The translations under genes were made by a program, and so were the position numbers. The notes under the pieces were generated by a model. It was not told where the DNA came from, ran no database searches, and was given only the letters and a program-made list of their open reading frames with translations. Shown here in pieces: positions 25,926 through 37,330 of a stretch of DNA of 64,000 nt. How positions within the stretch are numbered: position 1 is the stretch's first letter; every line of letters begins with the position of its first letter. Source of the DNA: Panax quinquefolius (Eukaryota > Streptophyta > Magnoliopsida > Apiales > Araliaceae); the NCBI GenBank assembly GCA_020205615.1, contig CM035170.1:40053807-40117806 (forward strand). Direction: 5' to 3'.

Positions 25926-26192
25926 TTAGAGATATCGTTTATCTGGTCAACCCTTAACCCTTAACCACATTCTGAATACATAAATGACCATATACACAGA
26001 ACATAAACACGTATACACTTAATCTTGAATAATTCACCTAAATCTTTCACAGAATTTTGAAATCCTCAAAATTCTATCTTAAAAATATCAAACACATACA
26101 CTAATTTTCTGTCTAGGTTCTAATTTTGAACCTTAAATCAATTAATTAATTTTTTTTTAAAATTTCCTAAATTCTCGGGCTGTCACAAATTC

Positions 26193-26519
26193 TCTGACTC
26201 TATCTTGAAGCTCAATATTACGATCATACACCTCATCATATATTTGAGCTGCAATAGAGTTTGGTGGAAACTCTTCCCCTTCCTCCTCCTCATCTGTCAG
26301 TGGTAGCTCCACATGGTCCTCCTCATCTGTCTCTACCTCATCTTCATCATTTACTAATCCCTACTGCTCAAACTCTGGGTATCCAACAACTGCAACCAAC
26401 GGATACGACTCCCTTAGTACTAGTAGTTCCCAGACTACTTGAACATCTCGAGGCTCCTCCTCTCTAGGCATCTGAGATCCCTCCTCCCTAGCCTGTCTGG
26501 ATTCTCCTACATTAGCCAT
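26193..26519 (-). pseudogene. E1 gag-like acidic coiled-coil ORF, N-terminal part
   Basis: Minus-strand ORF from ATG at 26519, 223 nt inside the LTR edge. It starts MANVGESRQAREEGSQMPRE, has one in-frame TAG after GYPEFEQ, then a very acidic stretch, and ends in NIELQDRVRE at the family D insertion. The same protein is encoded, also broken, at 63240-63895 (YDRNIELQDKIEELKEL). Its position just after the PBS and its coiled coil suggest a gag-like role. It has no recognised gag domain, so the function is unassigned. Confidence 0.6.
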
Positions 26520-26741
26520 TCTGACAACAAAAATTTTAAGTTTTAGTTAATTACTAACCGTCACTACTCGACACTCACAAACACATAGGTTGCAAGAACA
26601 TAAGCACATAAATTATTTTATTATTCCTTCCTTAAAATTCGATAAGAGTTTATCACCACTATCTTTTCAATCTCCTATAAAGTTACTTCCTAAGGTTTTT
26701 CCCCCACCTAAGGTTCATAACCTAAAGCATTAATACCAACT
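26520..26741 (-). other. Leader and PBS region of element E1
   Basis: Untranslated leader between LTR and ORF. GTTGGTATTAATGC stands next to the LTR (PBS-like, TGGTAT conserved, 26727-26738). The leader is clearly homologous to 63001-63239 (GGTTATGAACCTTAGGTGG-type blocks). Confidence 0.65.
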
Positions 26742-27396
26742 TGTGACACCCCAAAATCAGGGTACTTCATTCCCACATGATTTGGTATTCATTGTCCAAA
26801 CATTCATTTCTAAGTACCCAAATTAAATAAAACTTAAGCAATAAATCTTCCCATTAAAGGGAAACATAATTTAAACCAATAAATCCCAGGTTGTCTAACC
26901 TTAAAACATTCATCAAATGTGAAAAATTAATTAAGTACATCACATAATTAAACCAAGTCTGAAAAGCACAAATCTCAACAATTAACAAGTCTTCAACACT
27001 TGTTCATCTTGTCTTTCCCTTTACTAGTGGTTGGCTCATCAACCTTCTCAACTTTAGCTTCAATGGTTATATATATGCAAGAGTGAACAAAATAAATGCT
27101 CACTTAAGAAAACATAATAACTAGCAATGAATAAGCTGGACTGAATTGAATAACATTTTCTTGTACCGATAATCAAGAACTGATATTGAAAATCATTTGA
27201 GGGTCACAACAACTATGTCCCTGGTTATAAGTATTTCAATTTAAACCTTTAACAGTCGTTAGACTATATGGACCTTCCTTCTCGTACTTAGGGGGATCAG
27301 CCCTTCGTACCATGTATTGTGCACAAACATCTTAACGCTTTCGCGTAAATAATCCCGTATAATAGGGTTGTTCATCTCAGTTTTAACATAGGAGTC

Positions 27397-28229
27397 TGAT
27401 GAATAGGTTTTTAACCTATGATTTATGTTCGTTTAGCTTGATATATTGTTAGTTTTTGGTAATTTCATGTTACTTTTGATAGGTTGTTTGCTTGTTGCAG
27501 GATAATCTATTGGCCTATCAAAATGTTACAATTGGAAGGAGTTTTCAAGCAATCGTTAAATTTCGCACATACATACGGGGCTATTTGGGATGAAGCATCT
27601 TCCGGATGTTAGTAATCGGCACAACATGGCTTATAGAATATAAATATGTATGCCGCCACGCTTTGATGGATTTATTTTGCAAATTTTGCTGTTTGGCTAG
27701 AAGTTGGGCTGTGTTGGAAATTAATAATTCTTTATGTTATGTGTCAATATGAGGAGTGTGGGATGGTTGTTAGTTAATTTGATGGGAGTCTTTGACTATT
27801 GAGTTGTTGATTTTGAAAAGGATTCATATCTTTATCTTGATTTTGTATGAGGAGAAGTAGTGTTGGATTAGGACTTATGTTTTTGGGAGCAAATTGGGAC
27901 TACTTTTATGTTGAGTGTGAAGGGGAGATATTTATCGAGATTTTAAAAAGAGCAATAGCTTGGAGGAAAGAAAGAAGGGGATTAATTCCACGAAGATTAC
28001 AGAATCGAAGGGCGAGAAGGGTGGTGTATTACTATTCTCCTTCATTTTCTATATTCTGTAATTGGGATGATGTGTTCTTCTATTATTTCAGTATTTAATT
28101 CATTCATTATGAACTAATTCGCTTATTAGACTTGTGATGGATCCTTGGGTGAAATGATGATTCTATAACTTTGATTTCCAATTCAATATAATATTTTCAG
28201 TTTATCTATGTTAATTCGAGCGTGAAGAT
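27397..28229 (+). repeat. Truncated 5' LTR of the Athila element
   Basis: Begins TGATGAATAGG and matches 38341-39201, with few substitutions apart from an indel-rich stretch around 27560-27680. At 28229/28230 the match ends abruptly (after TTCGAGCGTGAA) and pol-side sequence follows. About 665 bp of LTR, the PBS, gag and protease are gone. Confidence 0.88.
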
Positions 28230-29335
28230 ATGAGCAAGAGTTTGGTCAACGATCCATTGAAACAACCTTACTGGGGGATGAAGAAAAGGACGACCCAGAA
28301 TTTGTGGACCTCTTACAGATGCTAGACTCATTTCCACGAGTTAGCCGATTCAGAGCACCGTTTGAACCTTTGCACACTGAGGAAATAGCTGCAAAAAACT
28401 GAAACCGTCTTTGGAGAAGCCACCAACATTGGAACTTAAGCCACTCCCTAAACATCTCAGGTATGCGTACTTAGGCAATTCAAATTCTTTACTTGTAATT
28501 ATTTCTACTGCACTTAACGAACTGCAGGAAGAAAAGTTGCTGAGGGTGCTTAGGGATCACAAATCAGCGATTGGTTGGACGATTACAGATATAAAGGGAA
28601 TTAGCCCGTCATTTTGCATGCACAAGATTCTGATGGAGGATGATGCAAGACCGTCAGTGGAGCATCAACGTCGACTTAACCCAATTATGAAGGAAGTGGT
28701 AAAGAAAGAAATTATAAAATTATTGGATGCCGGTATCATATATCCAATTTTTGACAGTAAATGGGTTAGTCTGGTTCATTGTGTGCCAAAAAAGGGGGGG
28801 GGGAATGACTGTGGTACAGAATGAGGACAACGAGTCAATTCCAACAAGAAGAGTGACAGGATGGAGGGTGTGCATCGGTTATAGGAGGTTGAATAAGGCA
28901 ACCCGAAAAGATCATTTCCCGCTGCCCTTTATTGATCAAATGTTAGAGAGATTAGCGGGACATGAGTACAACTATTTATTGGATGGATACTCGGGTTATA
29001 ACCAGATCGCCATTTCTCCTGAGGATCAAGAGAAGACAATATTTACATGCCCTTACGGCACATTTTCATTCAGGAGGATGTCATTCAGGTTATGCAATGC
29101 ACCTGCAACTTTCCAACGATGTATGATGGCCATTTTTTTAGATATGGTGGAGAAAAATGTTGAAGTCTTCATGGACGATTTCTCGGTCTATGGATACAAC
29201 TTTCATACTTGCCTTGGGAATCTGGTCATGGTATTGCAGCGATGTAAGGATACAAACCTCATACTCAATTGGGAAAAATGCCACTTCATAGTTGAAGAAG
29301 GAATAATTTTGGGCCATAAGGTGTCGGCTTAGGGA
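28230..29335 (+). pseudogene. Athila reverse transcriptase, broken
   Basis: Starts without an ATG in the linker before RT (DPEFVDLLQMLDSFPRVSRF), then frameshifts in an A run near 28396. RT proper reads LELKPLPKHLRYAYLG, ICMHKI-like CMHKILM, RRLNPIMKEVVKKEI and YPIFDSKWVS. A run of ten G near 28795-28804 shifts the frame. Then come GWRVCIGYRRLN (usual DYR is GYR), LLDGYSGYNQI with the motif A Asp, and the catalytic FMDDFSVYG. The frame ends at a TAG (29330-29332) where family members have a sense codon. Confidence 0.9.
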
Positions 29336-30027
29336 TTAGAGGTGGACAAAGCAAAGCTGGATACGATCGAGAAACTTCCTCCACCGAGCTCAGTTAAGGG
29401 TATTAGAAGTTTTCTGGGGCATGCTGGGTTCTACAGGAGGTTCATAAAAGACTTCTTTAAGATTGCAAAACCTCTATGCAGTCTTTTAGAGAAGGATGCT
29501 ACTTTCAGTTTTAGTGCGGAATGCAAGTCATCGTTTGAATTATTGAAGAAGAAATTAACTACAGCCCCCGTGATAGTAGCACCGGACTGGAATATGCCAT
29601 TCGAGCTTATGTGTGATGCGAGCGACTATGCGGTTGGGGCTGTTTTGGGCCAATGACGAGACAAGGTGTTTCAAGCCATATACTATGCAAACAAAACACT
29701 CACAGAGACTCAAATGAATTATACTACCACAGAAAAGGAATTGCTTGCAGTAGTGTACGCGTTTGACAAATTCCTGGCATACTTGATTGGGACTAAGGTG
29801 ATAGTCTACACGGACCATTCGGCAATTTGGTACCTAATAACAAAAAAAGATGCTAAGCCACGCCTTATCCGATGGATTCTCCTACTCTAAGAGTTTAACT
29901 TAGAAATTAAAGATAGAAAGGGGATGGAGAATCAAGTTGCCGACCATTTATCAAGATTGGAAAATCCAAGAAAAAGGAAGAAGATAGATGTTCAATCAAC
30001 GAGTCATTCCCGGATGAGCAACTATTT
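29336..30027 (+). pseudogene. Athila RT C-terminus and RNase H, broken
   Basis: Continues directly after the stop: EVDKAKLDTIEKLPPP and FLGHAGFYRRFIKDF (RT thumb/connection), then RNase H with CDASDYAVGAVLGQ, a TGA at 29654-29656, then [31 protein letters not shown] and a TAA (29888-29890) before EFNLEIKDRKG and ADHLSRL. Catalytic acidic residues (CDASD, TEKE, YTDHS) are present. The stops look like CGA to TGA and CAA to TAA. Confidence 0.88.
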
Positions 30028-31265
30028 GTGTTAAATTCAGAATTTCCTTGGTTTGCAGACTTCGCAAAATATATGGTGAGCAACATGCTTCCCCCTGATC
30101 TTACACGACAACAAAAAAAGAAGTTTCTTCATGACGTCAAGTGGTACATGTGGGACGAGCCTTATTTATTCAAACAGTGCACCGACAAGATGATTAGAAG
30201 GTGTATCCCCTACAGTGAAGTGAACAACATACTGCAGGAATGCCACTCATCGGCATATCGGGGACATTATGGGAGTGAGCGCACCGCGGGAAAAGTGCTT
30301 CAAGCCCGGTTTTATTGGCCGACATTGTTTAAAGACGCCCACCAATTTGTGAAAACACGTGATAGATGCCAAAGGGTGGGAAACATCTCTAAACGGAATG
30401 AGATTCCCCTACAAACAATTCTTGAAGTGGAAATCTTTGATGTATAGGGCATCGATTTCATGGGGCCATTCCCTTCGTCCTTGAACAATCAGTATATTCT
30501 ACTCACGGTGGATTACGTCTCGAAGTGGGTTGAAGCTGCAGCCCTGCCGTCCAACGATGCCAAGGTGGTCCTCAAATTCCTACAGAAAAACATTTTCACG
30601 AGGTTTGGCACGCCAAAAGCAATAATCAGTGACGAAGGTAGTCACTTCTTCAATAAGTCTTTTACAGCTCTGTTGGCTAAGTATGGGATTAACCACAAGG
30701 TGGCTACAGCATATCACCCTCAAACAAATGGACAGGCTGAAGTATCGAACGGAGAGGTAAAGAAAATTCTGGAAAAAGTGGTGAACCCAACTCGAAAGGA
30801 TTGGTCGCTCCGGTTAGATGATGCATTATGGGCATGCCGGACTGCTTATAAGACGCCAATATGTATGTCACCATACCAACTACTGTACGGAAAGGCCTGT
30901 CACCTACCAGTCGAGCTACAGCACAAGGCCTACTAGGCCATTTAGAAACTAAACTTCGATCAAGCAGCTATAGGGGAAAAGAGATTACTACAACTAAACG
31001 AGCTCGATGAATTCCAACTTCAGGCATACAAGAACGCTAAACTATACAAGGAGAATGTCAAGAAATGGCACGACAAGAAAATTATGCACAGAACTTTCGA
31101 ACCGGGGCAATCAGTATTGTTGTTCAACTCTCGATTGCGGTTGTTCCCCGATAAGCTTAAGTCAAGATGGTCGGGACCATTCACCATCAAAACTGTGTTC
31201 CCACATGGCGCAATCAAACTCTACAGCCAAAATCCATTGGAGACATTCAAGGTCAATGGCTAACG
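30028..31265 (+). pseudogene. Athila integrase, broken
   Basis: Zinc-binding part HSSAYRGHYG with DRCQR; the first ligand Cys of the usual CDRC is Arg. Then a TAG (30445-30447) replaces the Trp of the usual VWGIDF. The core holds [18 protein letters not shown] and NGQAEVSN, so the DDE triad is visible. The core is followed by [14 protein letters not shown] and [14 protein letters not shown] pair near 30934-30945 and a stop before RIKHYWGG interrupt the C-terminal part, which reads in frame to about 31265. The C-terminal domain (FEPGQSVLLFNSRLRLFP) is Athila-like and has no chromodomain. Confidence 0.88.
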
Positions 31266-32258
31266 GATAAAGCATTATTGGGGCGGAGATGCAAACTGGG
31301 ATGCCGACAACATTATCCTAGCCGATGCTCAGTGACACGAGAGTCATCGTCAGGCTTACGACGTTAAAACTAGCGCTACTTGGGAGGTAACCCATGTTCT
31401 ACACTTTTTCTTTTTATTTTACCTTTTCTTTTTATAGATAATTTATTTTCGTTGAATTTTTACGTCAATTCTGATTGATCCGCGGGACAAAGAAGGAAGT
31501 CATTTCGCTTATCACACAATATGGGCCGCTTGTCCAATATACTGATGGCGAAGCGCAAGGCCGCTACTACAAGGCCGAATTATCATGCCATGCAAATACT
31601 GAAAAGCGCTTATTTTACCGTCAACACATCATTGTGCGCGCTATTATCAGCGAGGGCTGCACTACAGATCCTCGACCCCCTGGCCTCCTAGTGCAGGGTG
31701 CGCTCTTTAGAAGCCATACCTAGTGCGGAGTGCGCCAGTGTTACTACATCTCCTGCCCTACTAGCGCTGACTACGCTCCCCAATACTAATATGTAGGCCA
31801 TGCTATTGATTCGTTAAGATCCTCGACCCACTAGCTACCGATGCGCTATATCTCAGCTTTTTATCACGGTAGCAGTCACTGCAGATTTAAATCCTAGATG
31901 CCTAATTGCATCTAAAACCGTGACCTTGCCTCTTCTTCACCAAATAGAATTCGTCCACTTCTCCTACACCACTTCAAATTCCAACCCTCCAGAACTCCAA
32001 CAATCATGACAACACCCCATAAATCCTTCCCCACTTCAACTTCTATTTCATTGATACCCACGAACCTTCCATCTTCCAACCCACGTTGGAATTCCTTACC
32101 CTATAAGAACTCTAACTACAATCCACAATTCATATCAACTATACACTACAAGTCAATCCTACATCCATTACAAACCTCACACCAAAATTCAATCACTTGG
32201 GGAGACATACTCAAACCGGGAAACTCCATTAGTGCAAGGAATCACATCTCGCCTCTTG
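31266..32258 (+). other. Athila post-pol spacer
   Basis: Non-coding linker after integrase with the lineage-typical block CTTGGGAGGTAACCCATG (31379-31396). GC-rich repeated motifs of the form AGTGCRGRGTGCGC lie around 31690-31735. A small ORF (32006-32263, 85 codons, Ser/Pro/Asn-rich) has no recognisable domain and ends at the insertion site of the H LTR. Otherwise nothing could be assigned. Confidence 0.6.
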
Positions 32259-32787
32259 CCTGATGTAACACCCCCATACCTATACTCCGTGGTATCCGGT
32301 ATGGTGTTTACAGAGAATTAACATAATGCATTTAAATCTATACACCCATGGTATCTGATTCAAAATATTACATTAGATAGAGGGACTATCAGATATAATT
32401 CCCATAGATTCAAGATTCACAGTATCCCATAACAGATGGTAATTTCCAAGAGAAATATTACTGTGTTTGGATACCCTCACTTGAATATATGAACTCTATC
32501 TATGACTAGAGTCTATCTATCCGAAATTCAGAGTATCAGTAATAACATGAACAGTCCATATTACCAATACCCTCACCCAGATGTATAGTCTATGTCATGC
32601 GATTACATACTATCGTATCGATAGTAACTATCTATCTGAAATTCAGAGTATTAATAACAACATGAACAGTCCATGCTATTAACACCCTCACTCAGATAAA
32701 TAGTTCCCAAGGATCTCAATTAGAATAAAAGACATCTTACTTTACATCTATATATGTAAGAAAACACGGTTGCGGAAATAAAAGATG

Positions 32788-32788
<1 letters not shown>

Positions 32789-32829
<41 letters not shown>
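32789..32829. repeat. (TA)n microsatellite
   Basis: Uninterrupted TA dinucleotide run of about 40 bp inside solo LTR H. Confidence 0.95.
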
Positions 32830-32831
<2 letters not shown>

Positions 32832-32968
32832 TAATATTATGATTCGATTACAAAATTCTCATATCGAGTTCTTATTACAAGGTATTCATACAGACAAGAA
32901 TATAATCTAATCTATGTAGGGACGCTTCCCTTTATCTACTCCAGACGTTCCAGGATTACCATCTAATA

Positions 32969-35241
32969 CTGCAAAGGGAATAATTTGCAAGGGTGAGCTA
33001 TGACATGCTCAGCAAGTTGTATATTTATAATAATATATGATTTAAATAATGATAACAATTCAAATTTCGACTGATAGTTGTTACCATTTTTGGATTTCTA
33101 ATTCCAACTAGTTCTGGAATTTTATCATTTCTGTCAGTCACAAAAAGACTTAGAAATTCTGTTCAGATATGAGATAGGGGATCAACCTATTCAACATCCT
33201 AGGAGTATGCATATCACCTATAGTGCTCAATTACATTTACAATTTACTGTCAATATATTCATTGACTACACTTTGCTCCCTTACGGGATACTCAACTTCA
33301 GTATACGATTGTCTTACCAAAACAATTTGGCTTGACACAATAGTTTATGCTCAATAAACAATATCATATGAATAAATAATTCATTTCTTAGTCATGCTGG
33401 AACTATAGCAATAACTTTTCAATAATAGGTAATTCAACATAGGTGTATTATATCAACGTTATATAGAAGATGTAATCTTGTTCTACTTAATAAAATGTGG
33501 TTGATAAATTTTGCATAAGTAATAAATTGGGTATAGAAGACTTGCATAAGTAATAAATTGGGTATAGAAGACTTACCGAGCAGAGATCATCAAGTTATAC
33601 TATTCAAAGCTATTAAGTACCTATGACGTTCAGAAGAATATAAATCTAACACGTTAGTATTGATATAACAATACTCAAATAAAACATTTATTTAATCTAG
33701 GGTTAGATTTAATAGGTTTGACTTTTAATACCTTTGATAAATGAACTAAATTTTATTTATAAAATTTGGTTATATTTTAAATAATTTAATTATCCTTATA
33801 ATATATTTTAGAAGGTTTAAAGTAATTTTAAAATATTTATTTATCCTTTAAATGATTTTTAAACCATTTATTTCTATTTATAAGTAATTTATATTTACTA
33901 AAATTTTATAAAAAACATTATTTAATATTATTAAATAATTTATAATCATTTATTATGATTTTTATTTCAATAATTATATTTTTACATAATTATTTAGTAT
34001 TTAAAAGTAATTATTCTAATTACTTTATTAATAAGTTAATTATAAATAATATCTAAATAAAATAAAATAATTATTATATTTTTGTAGAAATATTAGAAAT
34101 AATTTAATATAATTTTTAAAACGATTTTTATTAATTATTTCTAATTTTTTATAATTTATTTCTAAAAATTTAATTTATGTCCGTCGCTAAAGCTCTATAG
34201 TGACAGAAAGTGTCGCTGTAGGTGTTCTTGAGTTTCTGGGCAGCCGTTACTTGTGGTCGAGTGGCTAGTTTGACCATTAAATAACTTGGTATTGGTAATG
34301 ATTTTCGGTTAGATCAAGTATTGGTGTTGTAGTACTCATGTGATAGTACAAGATCAAGCAATAAGCTAGCTTTAATCTACATCTAACAAGAAATTATAAA
34401 GATTCAAAGTTACTGTCAGAGCTGTTCTTAGGTTTCTGGGTAACCCAGAACAGTGGTCAAGGCCGGTCAACGGTTTTGTGGCTTGAATTACTTTGATTCG
34501 GTGTATTAGATGTATGTTTTGTTTGTTGTAACATGTAGTCTATATACCAGGGTACATATATATAACATTAACATGAACAAATCGTAATTCTAAGATCTCG
34601 TATTTATGATGGTCAAAGTACTACTAACAACCGTTTTTTCGTGTTCTTGAGTTTTTACGGAAAACCCGTAAAACTTGGTCACGCTTCTTAATCAACTACT
34701 TTTGACCAATAGTTCCGGTAATCCTATGAGTTGTTTGTTCGATTGAAGATCATAGATATGTAGTATGTATACCAGAGTACCAATTTATAAAAAAAACATA
34801 AACAATTAACAATCAAAAGATGATTAAATGAATTCGGTCAAAGTAATAGGCTCAATTTGTTTTGAGCTTTTCGGGTAACCTAGAAAACCAGCTTCCGTGA
34901 ATGGTCAACCCACTTTGACTAATTATATCTTGGAATCTATGGTTTATCTGAACCTGTTTTCTTTTCCAGATTAAAGACCTATTTACAGGTTACGAAAATC
35001 AATCGATTAATAGACCAAAACATAAACACATATGAATCAAAAACCCCTGACATTCGGCTGTCAGACCATTTTTTTCAAAATTCCCAGATTTCATAAAACG
35101 CTTAATTAAGGCATCTAGATGTTATGAAAACATTTTCTACCACTCCAGCATACTTTCTAACATCCTAATACAATATTCTAAACATCTAAGCAACAAATCT
35201 AACATAAGATCAAAGAGAAATTTATGAACTAGGGTTTGCAC
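32969..35241 (-). other. Candidate leader intron, LTR H
   Basis: Donor-like AGAAAAG|GTGCAAACC, about 130 nt downstream of the TATA box. The 3' side has GCTCACCCTTGCAAATT then TTCCCTTTGCAG|TATTAG. The span is about 2.3 kb and encloses the hairpin modules. Same layout as in families C, D and F. Confidence 0.4.
34206..34900 (-). repeat. ~210-bp hairpin modules, LTR H
   Basis: Four diverged modules start near 34206, 34420, 34640 and 34858. They open with GTTCTTGAGTTTCTGGG-type sequence; clear inverted repeats are TTTCTGGGTAACCCAGAA (about 34432-34449) and TTTTACGGAAAACCCGTAAAA (stem TTTTACGG). GGTCAAC and TTTGACCA blocks follow each. The spacing matches the family D modules. Confidence 0.55.
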
Positions 35242-35368
35242 CTTTTCTTGAGAAATTTGTGATTCTAGCTTCTGATCTTGTTGCTGATAACACCTAGGCT
35301 TGATATGGTAGGTTTATAAGTGTATCTAGGCTTTGAGAATTCATGGGTTTGCTCAGCCCTAAGGTTCC

Positions 35369-35376
35369 TATTTATA
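35369..35376 (-). promoter_or_regulatory. TATA box, LTR H
   Basis: Minus-strand TATAAATA in TTCTATAAATAGGAACC. Confidence 0.65.
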
Positions 35377-36216
35377 GAATTTTCCAACTTGGCTTTTTAG
35401 TCATTTTTTCACCTACTTGCCTCTATAAAGATCTGATCTATGACTCTTCTGATGCTTGGGAGTTTGGAAGCATGTCATGTGATGTTTTGAAACTTGCAAT
35501 GGTGACTCCCAACCTACTTGTGAGCTAGTTGATTAAGTTAGTAGCTTAATTAGGCTTAAATCTTCACTAATCTTGATTAGGATTTTGTTTCTAATGATTA
35601 GGAATGTTAAGTAATGTTAATTAGTACCTAATAGAAGTTTACTAACCATGATTAAGTGTTAACATAAGCTAATTAGAGTTAGATTAGCTAATTAGGGTTT
35701 AATTAATAAATTAGGGTTAGGGTTTTGCTAATTAGGGTTAAGGTTTTGCTAATTAGGGTTTACTCACTAATCCTAACAAGCATGACAAAGCGTTTTGTCA
35801 GTGTAAGCACGACAAAGCAACTTGTCAAAATAATTTTACCAAAAAGTTTGATTATGGAAAAAAAAATTAAGCACGAGGTGTCAAGCATGACGTTTTTGGA
35901 TAAAAATTCATTTGGTCAATTTTGTCAAACCAAGTATATAATAACATGTAACACATTCAGAACAGAGAAATTTTATTTTATATAACGGGATTTATACATA
36001 CGAGTCTTATTAGGGTTTTGGGTTTTTACACCTGATCTTCTTCTCTATTCTGAATAGCAAGTAAGTAGAACAACTTGGGAATTGGTGTTTGTTTTCATAA
36101 TTTGGCTAGCAAGATTACACCACATAACCTATTATGGGGAAAAAATCAGTTCGCCCACCAATTGTTCGATAAAAATCCTGAACCAAACCTTAAACCCATT
36201 CACTCCACAAACTACC

Positions 36217-37330
36217 ATGTCCTCCAACAAAAGACAACGCCTATCCTCCTCCACTGCTAGGCCTCAATATGATTACACTAGGTTTGTTAGTGAGAGGGCC
36301 GCTGACCGATTCAAGTCAACCATTGACAAGAAAACATTGGTTCTCGAACGTGGGTTGAAGCCGAATGCTAATTTGGATGGCGACATGGCTTTGAAAATTG
36401 TGGAGCGGAATTGGTTTTAGTTGGTTGAACAACCACTTCCAGCGGTAATCAACATAGTGAAAGAGTTTTACGCAAATGCAATGGAGCATGTTAATCACGT
36501 AGACATGGTCCGGGAGAAACCGGTGGCATTTCACGTCGATGCTATCAATGAGTATTTTGGGTTAGAGGCACCACAAGATGACAGATACGAAGATGGATTG
36601 TTCGAGCTAGACGAGTTAATTGTTAGACTATGCAAATCGGGTACTCAGTGGGTCATTCAAACCAGAACAAATGAAAAGATAAGTTTCCCACACTCTACAC
36701 TTAGTCGATATGGAAAAGCTTGGTATGCGATTTTTATGTGCCCGATTAATGTCCACGCGCCATCAGACTAAGGTCACTAAGGCACGAGCTCGGCTATTGT
36801 ATGGGATTGTACATCACCATTTCCATATGGACAACTCAATTTCTTTCTATAATGTCGATGTGGGGGAATGTATTCAAGAGTCCATTGACCGGGTGTTACG
36901 CGGGAGCACTACTGGAGGTTTATTGCATGGATTCTTAATCACTAACTTATGCCGAAAAGCGGGAGTGCAGTGGCAACCTATCGAACCTATCCAACACCCT
37001 ATGGCAATCATTGATCATGCAACAATTGAGAAATATAAGGCTTGGGAAGGGGTGAGATCTCATCTACGCGGCGAAGGCTATATTATGATCCGACAACCCT
37101 CACCCCTAGCGACAGTGGAACCAAGGCAGGAGCCAACACCGAGGACTTCTAGGAATCAATTTCTATGGTTGGCTCAACGTCAAGATTTAATGCATCAGTA
37201 CAATGCAAATGCATTCAACACGCTTGCTGGTGCGTTCTCCCGCTGCAATCCAACTGCACCTCCAGTAATCATGCCCATTCTTCCCAATTTACTGCGCATA
37301 TCTTCCAATGACGACGATTTGAGCAAATGA
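36217..37330 (+). pseudogene. Athila env-like ORF, broken
   Basis: The third ORF of Athila elements, often called env-like and related to plant-transposon-associated domains; its role is unproven. ATG at 36217 (MSSNKRQRLSSSTARPQYDY, then FVSERAADRF, LERGL). A TAG at 36418-36420 follows ERNWF. The frame resumes at once (LVEQPLPAVINIVKEFYANA) to about 36765. A frameshift follows, and the last part reads KARARLLYGIVHHHFHMDN to a stop at 37330. I saw no convincing signal peptide or membrane segment, so this copy gives no support for a true envelope. Confidence 0.75.

Larger units (their letters stand above)
6442..26187 (-). mobile_element. Family D element, LARD-like non-autonomous LTR retrotransposon
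   Basis: Minus-strand element with target duplications AATTC (6437-6441 and 26188-26192). The 3' LTR is 6442-20352 (with a nested chromovirus at 9492-19448) and the 5' LTR is 22143-26187. Each LTR is about 4 kb, beginning TGTGACA and ending GGGGCTCTCACA on the minus strand. The internal region is only 1.79 kb and has no gag or pol, yet it keeps a PBS (22129-22140) and a polypurine tract (20353-20370). Long LTRs around a short non-coding centre fit a large retrotransposon derivative, mobilised in trans. It inserted into the gag-like ORF of E1. Confidence 0.88.
22143..26187 (-). repeat. 5' LTR of the family D element
   Basis: 4045 bp, uninterrupted, so the best reference for the family. From its 3' end on the minus strand: acceptor-like block (22420-22460), AT-rich middle, 11-bp inverted repeat (23842-23869), hairpin modules (23872-24800), donor-like site (24887), then U3 with telo-boxes (25262-25925). 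Target copy AATTC follows at 26188. Confidence 0.9.
32264..36030 (-). mobile_element. Solo LTR of family H
   Basis: 3767 bp, TGTAAAAACCC to GGGGGTGTTACA on the minus strand, with target duplications CCTGA at 32259-32263 and 36031-36035. TATA box at 35369-35376, donor-like site at 35241, hairpin modules at 34206-34900, acceptor-like block at 32969-32995, telo-box-like TTAGGGTTT cluster at 35693-35762. Layout and several blocks are shared with family D, so the two families are related. No internal region is present. Confidence 0.92.

Noticed and set aside
26261..26467. Proline-rich plus-strand ORF
   Set aside because: It is the antisense of the acidic stretch of the E1 gag-like ORF, whose minus-strand reading has a homologue at 63240-63895.
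27847..28098. 83-codon ORF nearly identical at 38822-39073
   Set aside because: Both copies are the same place in the two Athila LTRs. Conservation reflects LTR similarity, with no known domain and no typical start context.
31475..31723. Possible coding ORF after Athila integrase
   Set aside because: It lies in the GC-rich repeated spacer, has no domain and overlaps the repeated AGTGCRGRGTGCGC motifs.
36217..37330. Functional retroviral-type envelope gene
   Set aside because: An in-frame stop and a frameshift break it, no clear signal peptide or membrane anchor was seen, and the env role of this Athila ORF is unproven.
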